NCBI GenBank assembly: GCA_934364985.1
Contig: CAKRMU010000002.1
Location: 1-64,000, forward strand
Direction: 5' to 3'
DNA: 64,000 bases
Source: an uncultured Porphyromonas sp.
GTDB lineage: Bacteria > Bacteroidota > Bacteroidia > Bacteroidales > Porphyromonadaceae
Positions 17,721-26,928 of the stretch are shown one piece after another. The notes below the pieces were generated by a model. That model did not search any database, had not been told where the DNA came from, and was given only the letters and a program-made list of their open reading frames with translations. Within the stretch, counting starts at the first letter, position 1. Each line of letters starts with the position of its first letter. The position numbers were made by a program, and so were the translations under genes.

Positions 17721-17781
17721 TAACTCTCATACGAGGATCTTGGGATAGCTCATAACCTTATTGCGGAGATAGAGGAAAAGA

Positions 17782-17813
17782 GGGTCGTTGTGGCAACACA
17801 GTCACAACGACCC
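17782..17813 (-). terminator. terminator of susC-susD operon
   Basis: An 11-bp perfect stem, GGGTCGTTGTG with CACAACGACCC, 10-nt loop. On the minus strand it is followed by TCTTTTCC. Confidence 0.88.
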
Positions 17814-17890
17814 ATAACATTACAAAACAATCAACTTTCAATAGCCCGCTTCCCTAAGCCGCTATCTTGTTTGTTATTTCCATTAAGTCT

Positions 17891-19465
17891 TTAATCGTTA
17901 TCTGCCACATCCCACCAGACTCTTGTGTCGAAGTTATCAGGGCCTTGTAGCTTTATGGCTGCGTCATAATGCTCCTTGTTTGGCTCGTAGTCATTGAGGT
18001 AGTACTGGCGACGATAGGGGATGTGCGACACGTTTATCCGACCTGCCTCACCGACATCTAACTTAGGATAATTAAGGCGACGCCAATCGCTCCAAGCCTC
18101 GATACCATTCTCGTTAAAGCCTGATAGCCATCTCTGAAGAGCGATCTGCTTAATCATCTCGTCCGAAGAGCCTTTTAGCATAACGGCATCTTGGGATAGA
18201 TACTCGCTATAAGTAGCAACCAATTGGTATTTGCCCTGCAAAACATCGTAAGCATTAGAGCCGTCTTTTGTCTTATCGGCCTTCAGCATATCAATGGCTT
18301 CGGATACCCTCTTATTGTCGAATGATTGCTCAATAGCCTGACCATAAAGAGCTACCGGGTCTGCACTGATCCAGCCACGCACGGCTGCCTCAGCCTCAAT
18401 CAGCAATATATGTGTGGCTGATACCACAGAGATCTTTGAATCCTTTGCCGTAATGAATGGATGCAACTCTGATACCTTACCGGTGTACTCACCGATTTGA
18501 CCTCTCGGAGTACCAAATGGCACTGCGAATAACTCAAGAGCTGCCGTAGGTGCCGCATAGGTATAGACACGTGGGTCTTTAAGCTCTACAAACTTATCCA
18601 CTAACGAAGCGGATGGATAGAAATCCTTTCGTTTATCTACGTAATAATTGCTGTAGATAGGATTCATATTGTCATTCTCAAGGGTATACTGATAGCAGAG
18701 GTTAGCGTCGTTAGAGACGATGCCACCATCCCTATAAGCCGCTACAAACCTAGCTTTACCTACTTCTGGAGCTACATCTGAGAGCTTGATAGCCATCATC
18801 ATACGGAGTGACGCATTGAGCATTTTCCAATTGTCGACATTTCCACCATAGAGGATATCAAAATAGGAATTAAGGTCACCGCCTTGAGACAAAAGAGCAT
18901 AAGCCTCCACTAACTTAGCATCAAGGGCTTCGTAAATATGCTCCTGTGTTTCAAACTTAGGCGTGAAGTTACCCTCATCACCTAAGAGAGCTTCGTCTAA
19001 ATAGAGCATTCCCACGATGTCCGACATATGCATATAGTAAAACGCCTCTAAGGTCATCGCCACACCCAACTGGATGTTATTACTTCCCATACCCACGACA
19101 TTCTCAGACGACTTAAGGTCTTTATCAAGGTTCATTTCCCTGATTGCCTTGAGGTTTTTTAGAAATGTCGTATAATAGGCAGACATATTAAAGTCTTTGA
19201 TACCAAACTGCGTGTACTGTACGTTTTTCGCCTCAGCAAAGTAGTGTGTATAGAGTTGCGAAAATGGGTCGTAGACATTGACACTTGGGGCAGGAGCAGA
19301 TGAATAAACGGGGAAGGTCACTCCCTGCATTGCCCGAGTAAATAGGTAACGAGTATCCTTGGTACTGGGGTGATTTGGGTCAACATTGATGTCGCCAAAC
19401 TTACCGCAAGCACTCAGTAATACAAGTACCGCCATAACGAGTATTGGGTATTCTATCTTTTTCAT
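17891..19465 (-). CDS. SusD/RagB-type outer-membrane nutrient-binding lipoprotein
   Basis: Surface lid partner of the SusC-like transporter. The signal peptide ends with lipobox VLLSAC (Cys at about residue 20). The rest is the helical TPR-like SusD fold of 524 aa, most like the SusD-like 2 subfamily. Conserved family features include DPNHPSTKDTRYLFTRAMQ near the start and LQRWLSGFNENGIEAWSDWRRLNYP near the end. The neighbouring susC gene is 40 nt upstream. With Porphyromonas-type physiology a peptide substrate, as for RagAB, is more likely than a glycan; no glycosidase gene lies nearby. Confidence 0.9.
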   Translation of the reverse strand: MKKIEYPILVMAVLVLLSACGKFGDINVDPNHPSTKDTRYLFTRAMQGVTFPVYSSAPAPSVNVYDPFSQLYTHYFAEAKNVQYTQFGIKDFNMSAYYTTFLKNLKAIREMNLDKDLKSSENVVGMGSNNIQLGVAMTLEAFYYMHMSDIVGMLYLDEALLGDEGNFTPKFETQEHIYEALDAKLVEAYALLSQGGDLNSYFDILYGGNVDNWKMLNASLRMMMAIKLSDVAPEVGKARFVAAYRDGGIVSNDANLCYQYTLENDNMNPIYSNYYVDKRKDFYPSASLVDKFVELKDPRVYTYAAPTAALELFAVPFGTPRGQIGEYTGKVSELHPFITAKDSKISVVSATHILLIEAEAAVRGWISADPVALYGQAIEQSFDNKRVSEAIDMLKADKTKDGSNAYDVLQGKYQLVATYSEYLSQDAVMLKGSSDEMIKQIALQRWLSGFNENGIEAWSDWRRLNYPKLDVGEAGRINVSHIPYRRQYYLNDYEPNKEHYDAAIKLQGPDNFDTRVWWDVADND

Positions 19466-19505
19466 ATCTGTATTGGTCTAATAGTATTTGTATGTCTCAT
19501 AAGGT

Positions 19506-22500
19506 TTAGAACGTTAATCCTATAGTGAAACCATAAGAACGTGAGGAGATGGATTGCCCGCCCTCAACATAACCATAACTCGAACCACTAATCTCTGAAG
19601 GATCGATATTTGGTGTCCCTGAGTAGATAAGCCAAGGATTCTGAGCTACGAATGAGAGCCGTGCACCTGTAAGACCTATCTTAAGCTTGCTCAATAACTC
19701 CTTATCAAAGCTATACCCTACCGATATCTCACGAAGCTTGACATAAGAAGCATCATATACCGATTCTGCCCATATCTGAGGGCTAAGATCCTGGTAGTAA
19801 GTCTGGGCATCAATATAACCATCAAGCGGTTTACCATCCTGATCAACACCACTTAAGTGGACACCTCCGCCCTTATCAACTGGGTCACGTAGCGGATTCC
19901 CCTTATCATTATTGCCTGCAGACTCCTGAAGGATACCAGAACTCTTGCCCCAATAGTTTGTCCAAGAGACAAGATTACCACCGATTTGATAATCAAGAGA
20001 AGCACTAATAGTGAAACCATAAAGGCTCAAAGAGGTGCTAAAGCCTCCGGTAAAGTCGGGCTGTGCAACTCCTAGCTCCTTATCCTCGGCGTCCTGTATT
20101 GGTGCCACCTGACCATTCTTTAACTTACGGAGGATCAGGTTCCCACTATCGTCGCGTTTCCAATCATTACCCTTAATAACACCGATAGGTCTGCCCTCTA
20201 TTGCATTAATAGAAATAGGCGTATAGAACTTTGTCCAATAGATTTGATACGAATCATCGTTACGATCATTCGCCTCAAGCTCGACAAGGGTATTGACATT
20301 CCTTGAGATATTAAAGTTGAGATCCCATTGCACGTTTTTCGTATTCACAGGCATACCACCTATCGTAAATTCAATACCTCTATTTCGGATAAGTCCAGCA
20401 TTGATTTTACGAGTTGTGTAACCGCTGGCAGGGGTAACGTTTTTATTGATGATTTGGTTTTTGGAGTCTCTATTATAGAAGTTGATGTCACCCCATAGCC
20501 TATTCTGGAACATCCTAAACTCGGTACCCACCTCGTAGGAAGTCGAAATCGTCGGCTTGATAGCTGGGTCTAAGAGCTCACGGGATGTCCTCATCGTGGT
20601 TCTGCCATTGTACTTCGTATCGGCAATATATATAGGAGCGATGGCGTATTCCTCCATAGTTGAGCCTACCTGAGCAGCGGAAGTCCGAAGCTTCCAGAAG
20701 TTAAGCCAATTGGCTTTAATTAGATTACTAAGGAGTATGGAAACACTGGCTCCTCCATAAAGATAGCTATTGTAGTCGGGGTGTAGAGTGGAAGTCCAGT
20801 CGTTACGAAGGTTAAGATCGAGGTAGTAAGTGTCATCAAAACCTAATGTCATTGTACCGAATACGCTCTGGTTTTTTTGCTGAGTAAGGGTATTCTCACC
20901 ACCTGGTAAACCATTAGAGCTATCGAGATTCCAGAAACGGTTTAGAAACATTCCGTCTCTCGTGAATCCACCTAAATACTTATAGTCATAGGTACGATAC
21001 TCTCCAAAGAGCATAGCATCAAGGGTCAGTCGTTTATTGAAATATCTGTCGCTATAAGATACGAAACCTTGGTACTGCATATCCTTGAGTGAGGACTGAT
21101 TTGTACCATAGTATTCGGTGGTCATAAGACCTGAAGGTATCTTGGTCTCAGCTACGCTACTCCTGATATTGCCATTCACGTTAACGCCTATCTTGAGTGG
21201 CTCAATGATGGCATACTCAACGGTACCGCTAAAGACGTTCCAGATATATTCCGTTGTCCTATTGACCTCCTCTTGGAGGGCGAAAGGATTGGTATGGAAG
21301 GCGGCTGAGAGGTCTGTCGGGTCATTAATATTCCAAGTCCTAAACGTACCATCTGCCCGCTTATAATCCTTGAGAGCATTGATATCGACGTTGGTATTAC
21401 CCCACTGGAGGTAGGACTGCAAGAATTCTCCGAATTCGCCATAACCCTCAATAGCTGCGTTGTGATTTCGGCGATAAGTCATCTTGTAATCAAGGGATAC
21501 GGTGAGCTTAGGAGACACCTGAAACCCTGTATATATGCTAAGGAAGTGCCTTGTAGCATCGGAGTTGTACTGCACACCATTCCTATCTACATTGGTGAAA
21601 GATATCCTTGTGTTGTATCCCTCGCCGGCCTTTGCGAAAGAGATATTAGTGGTATTATTGATGCCGGTGCGGTAAAGCTCCGTCACGTCCATTCCGAAAG
21701 TCCAAGGTGCTTCTTGCCCAAAGCGTGGGTCGGTAGGATCCCAAGCATAGAAGGGCATATAGGGCTTGCCGTCAAACTTAGGTCCCCAGCTTGAATCGTC
21801 CCAATAGTCATAGTATCTGCGGCCTTCGAATTGTTTCAGTGCCTCAGGCATAGTAGCCGGGTCGTACTTAAATGTAGGAAGCTCGGCATCTGCTCCTAAG
21901 TATCCACCGCCATATTCTTTCTGAATCTTAGCATGTGATAGCGGGCTTTCTGCCGAAAGAGTATGACTTATCTCAAAGATAGCTCTACCTTCTTTGGCTT
22001 TCTTTGAGGTAATAATAATGGCACCATTGCCACCTCGTGAACCGTATAGAGAGGTAGCAGCCGGTCCCTTGAGTACGTTGACACTCTCTACATCATCCAT
22101 ATTAATGGAGTTGGCATTAGTGATGACACCATCCACTACGTAGATAGGAGCACTACCGATAGCCGAAGTGAGCGACGATGTACCACGGAGTACCACGGTA
22201 CCGGAGTCAAACTTAGAGCCTGAACCACCTACGAAACGGACACCTGACACTTTGCCTACGAGGGCGTTATTAAGGTCGGTCTGCCGCGTCGTCTGTAGCT
22301 TCTCTGCCTTGATCTCTTGTGTGGCATAACCGATGGACTTCTTCTGCCTTGAGATTCCCATGGCTGTGACCACTACTTCATTTAGAATCTCATTATCAGG
22401 CACCATCTTAATCCGCAAAGTAGGTGCGGCGGCTACCTCCTGAGTATGGTATCCCACATAACTGATGAGGATAGGCTCGCCTTGCTTTGCCTTAAGCGAA

Positions 22501-22682
22501 AACTGACCATTCACATCTGTAAAGGTACCTACGGAGGGGTCGTTTTTCAGGCGGACAGTTCCACTGATGATAGGTTCGTCATTCTCGTCGACGACAATAC
22601 CTCTCACCGTTATGCTCTGTCCGAATGCACTACCTATGATTAGGGTGCAAAGGGTGATTAGCATAATAATTTTCCTTTTCAT
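19506..22682 (-). CDS. SusC/RagA-type TonB-dependent outer-membrane transporter
   Basis: Energy-dependent importer forming a pair with the SusD-like lipoprotein. Start chosen at MKRKIIMLITLCTLII (22682), giving a signal peptide that ends SAFGQ; the frame runs 16 codons further upstream. An N-terminal carboxypeptidase-regulatory-like domain (about 25-105, ITVRGIVVDENDEP) is followed by the SusC signature NEVVVTAMGISRQKKSIGYA, a plug (about 125-225) with APIYVVDG, and a 22-strand barrel to the terminal SYGFTIGLTF. 1058 aa is normal. It is preceded by a long structured leader. Confidence 0.93.
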   Translation of the reverse strand: MKRKIIMLITLCTLIIGSAFGQSITVRGIVVDENDEPIISGTVRLKNDPSVGTFTDVNGQFSLKAKQGEPILISYVGYHTQEVAAAPTLRIKMVPDNEILNEVVVTAMGISRQKKSIGYATQEIKAEKLQTTRQTDLNNALVGKVSGVRFVGGSGSKFDSGTVVLRGTSSLTSAIGSAPIYVVDGVITNANSINMDDVESVNVLKGPAATSLYGSRGGNGAIIITSKKAKEGRAIFEISHTLSAESPLSHAKIQKEYGGGYLGADAELPTFKYDPATMPEALKQFEGRRYYDYWDDSSWGPKFDGKPYMPFYAWDPTDPRFGQEAPWTFGMDVTELYRTGINNTTNISFAKAGEGYNTRISFTNVDRNGVQYNSDATRHFLSIYTGFQVSPKLTVSLDYKMTYRRNHNAAIEGYGEFGEFLQSYLQWGNTNVDINALKDYKRADGTFRTWNINDPTDLSAAFHTNPFALQEEVNRTTEYIWNVFSGTVEYAIIEPLKIGVNVNGNIRSSVAETKIPSGLMTTEYYGTNQSSLKDMQYQGFVSYSDRYFNKRLTLDAMLFGEYRTYDYKYLGGFTRDGMFLNRFWNLDSSNGLPGGENTLTQQKNQSVFGTMTLGFDDTYYLDLNLRNDWTSTLHPDYNSYLYGGASVSILLSNLIKANWLNFWKLRTSAAQVGSTMEEYAIAPIYIADTKYNGRTTMRTSRELLDPAIKPTISTSYEVGTEFRMFQNRLWGDINFYNRDSKNQIINKNVTPASGYTTRKINAGLIRNRGIEFTIGGMPVNTKNVQWDLNFNISRNVNTLVELEANDRNDDSYQIYWTKFYTPISINAIEGRPIGVIKGNDWKRDDSGNLILRKLKNGQVAPIQDAEDKELGVAQPDFTGGFSTSLSLYGFTISASLDYQIGGNLVSWTNYWGKSSGILQESAGNNDKGNPLRDPVDKGGGVHLSGVDQDGKPLDGYIDAQTYYQDLSPQIWAESVYDASYVKLREISVGYSFDKELLSKLKIGLTGARLSFVAQNPWLIYSGTPNIDPSEISGSSYGYVEGGQSISSRSYGFTIGLTF

Positions 22683-23029
22683 ACCGCGTGCTTTTTTAGT
22701 TAGTGTATTGTGATTTTTTACTTCTTTCATTCCCTGTCCGGATCATGCAGTTACCGCATACGAGTAAACCCCTTGCACCGGCATTTGCATAGTGCAAAGG
22801 GGAGTGCAAAGGGTCATCACCGCAATAATATAAATAATGAAGAGACAATCCTCGCTCCTGAGGGTCTCTTGTTGCTGTGCTATGAAAAGCGACTAAAAAG
22901 TAGCCCCAAAGACTTAGCGGGGGACTATCTAACGATAGGCAAAGTTCTGAGCAAGTAACGGATAGGGAGGCTATAGGATGTACCTCTCTCTCTCTCATAC
23001 TGATATTATTCCTAATAACAAAAGATATT
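22683..23029 (-). promoter_or_regulatory. long structured 5' leader of susC
   Basis: About 340 nt without a believable gene. A near -7 box TATCTTTT lies at 23029 to 23022. One hairpin (22841-22870) has AGAGAC-CCTC/GAGG-GTCTCT arms. A second pairs 22769-22778 with one of two tandem copies of AGTGCAAAGGG (22791-22801 and 22803-22813), so two mutually exclusive folds exist. An attenuator or RNA-mediated control of the operon is plausible. Confidence 0.45.
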
Positions 23030-23224
23030 ATGTTAAATATCCCTTTCATTTCATTTTGAAATAAGCCTATCAATTATGTTGGATACGCAATTATAACTAT
23101 TTATTTTTAATTTACAACAATTTTAGATCAATTTTCAACTACTTTCCACACTTGCCACAACATTCGTCCATATTTCGGACGACTTTTCTCCTACTGCTTG
23201 ATGACACGGTGACACTCAAAGCTA

Positions 23225-23317
23225 TTTCGGATACCCTAAATCAGCCGAAGCGAATTCCCTATATTCGTCTCGGCGAATACCTGGTATTCGTCAAGGCGAA
23301 TTTAGGGGATCCGTTTT
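23225..23317. repeat. 23-nt palindromic array, copy 5 (3 units)
   Basis: The opening TTTCGGATACCCTA is followed by units at 23239, 23262 and 23285 and a closing GATCCGTTTT. Unit 2 is TATTCG-TCTCGG-CGAATA, a clean palindrome. Confidence 0.9.
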
Positions 23318-23633
23318 AGAGACTTTTGATCGATCCTCTTTCTTTGTGTGGATCAATGGATTAGAAAATTACCACACAATAATAGCCCCTATTCCGTTCC
23401 CATTAGGATAGATAGCTCACCTCATTTCAGATAATATCGGGATTCTACACAAGGGGATACGAGAGAAACGAAGGGCTATATGAAGCACTATCTCTATGGT
23501 GTGTATTGAATAAATAGCGCCTCACTTGCCACTCACTTTCAGGAGCTATCGTCTCTTAGTCAAGACGGGAAAGGCATTTTTACAAGCTTAGATATATATT
23601 GTGTACGCGGGTGTACCTTATCGCATATTTTCG

Positions 23634-23641
23634 TAACTTTG
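23634..23641 (+). promoter_or_regulatory. -7 box TAACTTTG of cmk-ispH operon
   Basis: A match to TAnnTTTG 22 nt before the ATG at 23664. No clear -33 box. Confidence 0.5.
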
Positions 23642-23663
23642 TCGTAGATAAAAAATTCCCCAT

Positions 23664-25229
23664 ATGAGAGATATTAATATAGCCTTTGATGGTCATTCGT
23701 CTTGTGGCAAAAGCACCATCGCTAAAGCGTTAGCTAAAAAGTTAGGATACACATATATCGACACGGGAGCGATGTACCGTGGCGTCACCCTATGGAGCCT
23801 TCGCGAGGGGCTGTGGCAGGATGGTTCGCCTATCACGGATGCCATTACGCCACGGCTTAGTGAGGTGGCTCTCTCGTTTGAGCAACACCCCTCGGGTCAG
23901 CACCTGTACCTCAATGGCGAGGATGTGGAGGAGGAGATTCGCGGTCTGTGGGTTTCTAATCACGTGAGCCCCATTAGTACGATCCCACAAGTGAGGAAGT
24001 ACTTAGTGGCTCAGCAACAAGCGTGGGTAAAAGAGAAAAGAGTGGTGATGGATGGTCGCGATATCGGCACTGTCGTGATGCCGAATGCCGAACTAAAGTT
24101 TTTCGTAACCGCCACTACTGAGGTGCGTGCTACGCGGAGATACAAAGAGCTTACGGCAAAAGGCGACAGCGTGACCTACCAAGAGGTCTTAGAGAACATC
24201 ACCGAGCGTGACCGCATAGATAGCACTCGTGCAACGGATCCACTCAGACGAGCGGACGACGCTATCCTACTCGATAATAGCAAACTTACACGCGAGGAGC
24301 AACAGATACTCGTGGAGGAAGTGGCTGAGAGAGTGATTAGAGGCAACGAGAGCGGTGCTATCAGCGTAGAGATAGACACAGCTTCAGGCTTTTGCTTTGG
24401 CGTGATTAATGCCATTAGCAAAGCAGAGGAAGAGTTGCGGAGTACCCAGCCACTGTATTCTCTCGGTGACATCGTACACAATAGCGAGGAGGTAGAGCGT
24501 CTTGAGCAATTGGGTCTCCACCCCATCAGCCACCACAAACTGAAAGAGCTCAAAGGCAAACGGGTATTATTCAGAGCCCATGGCGAGCCACCTATAGTGT
24601 ACACCGAAGCTCACAGACAAGGGATAGAAGTCATCGATGCCACCTGCCCTGTGGTTTTGGCATTGCAGAAAAAGATTAGAGACAAGTACCTCACCACTCG
24701 TAACGACAAAACACAAATCGTTATCTTTGGGAAGCAAGGTCACGCAGAGGTTAATGGGCTAGTGGGGCAGACCGATGGCGAAGCAATTGTGGTACAGAGC
24801 ATAGAGGAGGCGAAGCGACTGCTTGATCCGAAATACCCTATCGCCTTATTCAGCCAAACCACAATGGATAAAGAGCAATTTGAAGCAATAGGTAAGTCAC
24901 TGAAAGAATGGGTAGGCGAGGACGTGGAGGTCGAAACCTTTGACACCATATGCCGGCAAGTCTCCAGTCGCGTACCCGAAATCAGCCACTTTGCCCGCCG
25001 TATGGACTGGGTCTACTTTATAGCCGGAGCCCACAGCAGCAACGGCAAAGTACTATACGACACAGCTCTTCGCTCCAATCTTAATACCTATTTCGTCACC
25101 TCACCTCGTGATATCACAGAACCGCTTCCCCAATGGGTGAAAAGCGTAGGTATATGCGGTGCAACCTCCACACCCGCGTGGCAGATGGAGGACGCAAGGA
25201 AAAGGGTCGAGGAGATAGCAAATAAATAG
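23664..25229 (+). CDS. fused cytidylate kinase / HMB-PP reductase (Cmk-IspH)
   Basis: One 521-aa frame joins two enzymes. Residues ~1-225 are CMP kinase: Walker A FDGHSSCGKSTIAK, YIDTGAMYRG, VVMDGRDIGTVV, and DSTRATDPLRRADDA. Residues ~232-521 are IspH, the last enzyme of the MEP isoprenoid pathway, with the three Fe-S cysteines at 244 (SGFCFGV), 328 (DATCPVV) and 430 (DTICRQ), plus SQTTMD. The junction has no internal Met, GTG or TTG start before the first IspH cysteine, so IspH is made only as a fusion. The two genes are adjacent in Bacteroides as I recall. First gene of the ftsW-murG-murC-ftsQ cluster. Confidence 0.93.
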   Translation: MRDINIAFDGHSSCGKSTIAKALAKKLGYTYIDTGAMYRGVTLWSLREGLWQDGSPITDAITPRLSEVALSFEQHPSGQHLYLNGEDVEEEIRGLWVSNHVSPISTIPQVRKYLVAQQQAWVKEKRVVMDGRDIGTVVMPNAELKFFVTATTEVRATRRYKELTAKGDSVTYQEVLENITERDRIDSTRATDPLRRADDAILLDNSKLTREEQQILVEEVAERVIRGNESGAISVEIDTASGFCFGVINAISKAEEELRSTQPLYSLGDIVHNSEEVERLEQLGLHPISHHKLKELKGKRVLFRAHGEPPIVYTEAHRQGIEVIDATCPVVLALQKKIRDKYLTTRNDKTQIVIFGKQGHAEVNGLVGQTDGEAIVVQSIEEAKRLLDPKYPIALFSQTTMDKEQFEAIGKSLKEWVGEDVEVETFDTICRQVSSRVPEISHFARRMDWVYFIAGAHSSNGKVLYDTALRSNLNTYFVTSPRDITEPLPQWVKSVGICGATSTPAWQMEDARKRVEEIANK

Positions 25230-25238
25230 CAAACGATT

Positions 25239-25586
25239 ATGAGAAATACGATCCAGACCATAGCAAGGTTTTTTATCCCCTTTATCCTAATTCTTATAGG
25301 ACTAAGTGGGTGCGATAAAGAGCCATCTATCGCACTTAAATTAGATATTATCAACATCATAGTAAAAGAAGAGAAAGCATCCAATGGCACCTACATTACA
25401 TGGGAAGAGGGGCAGGATGTCAATACAGACAAACCCACATACATAAGAAGCATCGATGGGTTTGACAACATTTATAAGCCAGGGACGCGCTATTACATCG
25501 AGGTAAAACGCCAAAAAGAAGTGGGGAAAGTCATAGCCTATCTCTGGACAGGTATTGAATGGGCTGATAGACAAAAGGTAAAGTAA
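25239..25586 (+). CDS. small lipoprotein, DUF4377-like
   Basis: 115 aa. The signal peptide ends with a lipobox (IGLSGC at about residue 25), so it is probably an envelope lipoprotein. The C-terminal half (GFDNIYKPGTRYYIEVKRQ) resembles the short DUF4377 domain, which is often found in small Bacteroidetes lipoproteins; I hold this weakly. It is sandwiched 9 nt after cmk-ispH and 1 nt before ftsW. Translationally coupled placement in the cell-wall cluster suggests cotranscription, not necessarily a shared function. Confidence 0.7.
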   Translation: MRNTIQTIARFFIPFILILIGLSGCDKEPSIALKLDIINIIVKEEKASNGTYITWEEGQDVNTDKPTYIRSIDGFDNIYKPGTRYYIEVKRQKEVGKVIAYLWTGIEWADRQKVK

Positions 25587-25587
25587 T

Positions 25588-26922
25588 ATGGACTACACTC
25601 CACAACAACCCAGTGCCACTCCCCTAAACCAAGGCAACACCAAAGGACATCTAAGTCGTATCTTCGTAGGTAGCAAAGCCATCTGGGCCATAATGCTCGT
25701 CCTTATGAGCATCAGCCTATGGATCGTCTTTTCCGCCACCAGCACCAAGGCGTTTTCCAGCTGGGCAAATGGCGGAAGCTTCTTTAACATGTTTGGGAAA
25801 CATATTATTTCGATGCTAATGGCGATAGTACTATGCATCGGATTGTCGCACATGCCCCTAAAGTATCTCCGACAGTACGCATTCGTTATACTGCTAATAA
25901 GCATCATCCCTCTCATATACGTCGTCTTCAGAGGGCAGGAATTAAATGGAGCGACACGCCAGATGTCGATCTTCGGGATATCCTTTCAGCCCTCCGAATT
26001 AGTCCGACTAACACTTATCAACTATGTCGCCTCACGGCTTCGACTAAAGGAAGGGATGTACGATTCCGTAGGTAACTTCTGGCTCATCTTTGGTTTCACA
26101 TTTCTCGTCTGCGGTATCATATTTTTAGACAACATATCCACTGCCATGATCCTTGGAGGTGTGGTATTCTACCTCTCTTATATCGGAGGTGCCAATCGAA
26201 AATGTATGAATAACCTCTTCCTTAGTGTCGTAGGAGGAATCACCGTAATGGCATTAGCCGTGATGCTGATTCCCGCACTTCGGACAGGTGAAAAGGCACG
26301 ATTAGGTACTGGTCATGCCCGTATTGAGCGATTCGTAAGCCAGGTAGGGCACCCCATCAATACCGACACCTTTGACGACATATCCGGGAAAGACCTCCAA
26401 GTAGTATCCTCACAAAGAGCCATCGCAAATAGCCACTTCTTTGGCGTCGGATTCGGGAAAAGTGAGATGCGAAATCTCCTACCTGAGCCATACTCAGACT
26501 TCGTATTCAGCATCATTATTGAGGAAGGTGGCATCCCCATAGCGTGTATAGTCGTACTGACGTATTTGCTGCTCTTCTTTGCTGTAGGGGGTATTGCACG
26601 ACGGACAAATAGCGTCTACTACACACTTTTATCCTTAGGAATCGGGCTGATAATTACACTACAAGCGATATTGCATATGCTAATATGCGTCAACCTATTC
26701 CCGATCACGGGGCAAAACCTTCCCCTTATTAGTCGAGGTGGATCAAGCTATCTCGTCACCGGTGCTTACTTCGGGATTCTACTTGCGGTCAGCAAAACGA
26801 ATCAGGAGAATGCCGACAAGAGGATAGCTAATACCGCAGGTAATTCGGTTGTAATGCCTGAAGCGATACCGGAGATGCCGATAGAAGCCAACATCGATCA
26901 CGAAACAAATATCACAGAATAG
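25588..26922 (+). CDS. ftsW: SEDS peptidoglycan polymerase FtsW
   Basis: Septal glycosyltransferase of the SEDS family. 444 aa with about ten membrane segments. Conserved features: an N-terminal SLWIVFSATS segment, FQPSELVRLTLINYVA with the catalytic-region acidic residue nearby (PSE), and the C-terminal family signature ITGQNLPLISRGGSSYL. A hydrophilic tail of about 40 residues (from KTNQENADKR) follows the last helix. The position next to murG and the long N- and C-tails favour FtsW over RodA. Confidence 0.93.
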   Translation: MDYTPQQPSATPLNQGNTKGHLSRIFVGSKAIWAIMLVLMSISLWIVFSATSTKAFSSWANGGSFFNMFGKHIISMLMAIVLCIGLSHMPLKYLRQYAFVILLISIIPLIYVVFRGQELNGATRQMSIFGISFQPSELVRLTLINYVASRLRLKEGMYDSVGNFWLIFGFTFLVCGIIFLDNISTAMILGGVVFYLSYIGGANRKCMNNLFLSVVGGITVMALAVMLIPALRTGEKARLGTGHARIERFVSQVGHPINTDTFDDISGKDLQVVSSQRAIANSHFFGVGFGKSEMRNLLPEPYSDFVFSIIIEEGGIPIACIVVLTYLLLFFAVGGIARRTNSVYYTLLSLGIGLIITLQAILHMLICVNLFPITGQNLPLISRGGSSYLVTGAYFGILLAVSKTNQENADKRIANTAGNSVVMPEAIPEMPIEANIDHETNITE

Positions 26923-26928
26923 TCGCAA

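Larger units (their letters stand above)
17451..17890. other. intergenic region, acidic protein / susD-like
   Basis: Non-coding. It contains array copy 4 (17627-17720) and the susCD terminator (17782-17813). Nothing else is recognised. Confidence 0.6.
23030..23663. other. divergent intergenic region susC / cmk-ispH
   Basis: Non-coding. It contains array copy 5 (23225-23317) and the cmk-ispH -7 box TAACTTTG at 23634-23641. Nothing is recognised in 23320-23630. Confidence 0.6.

Noticed and set aside
22731..22830. susC leader considered as a TPP or other known riboswitch
   Set aside because: The required conserved runs (such as the CTGAGA and ACCTGAT elements of TPP) are not there.
22696..23073. 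A 125-codon reverse frame in the susC leader
   Set aside because: It overlaps hairpins and the susC start, has no protein-like composition or family, and fits a leader better.
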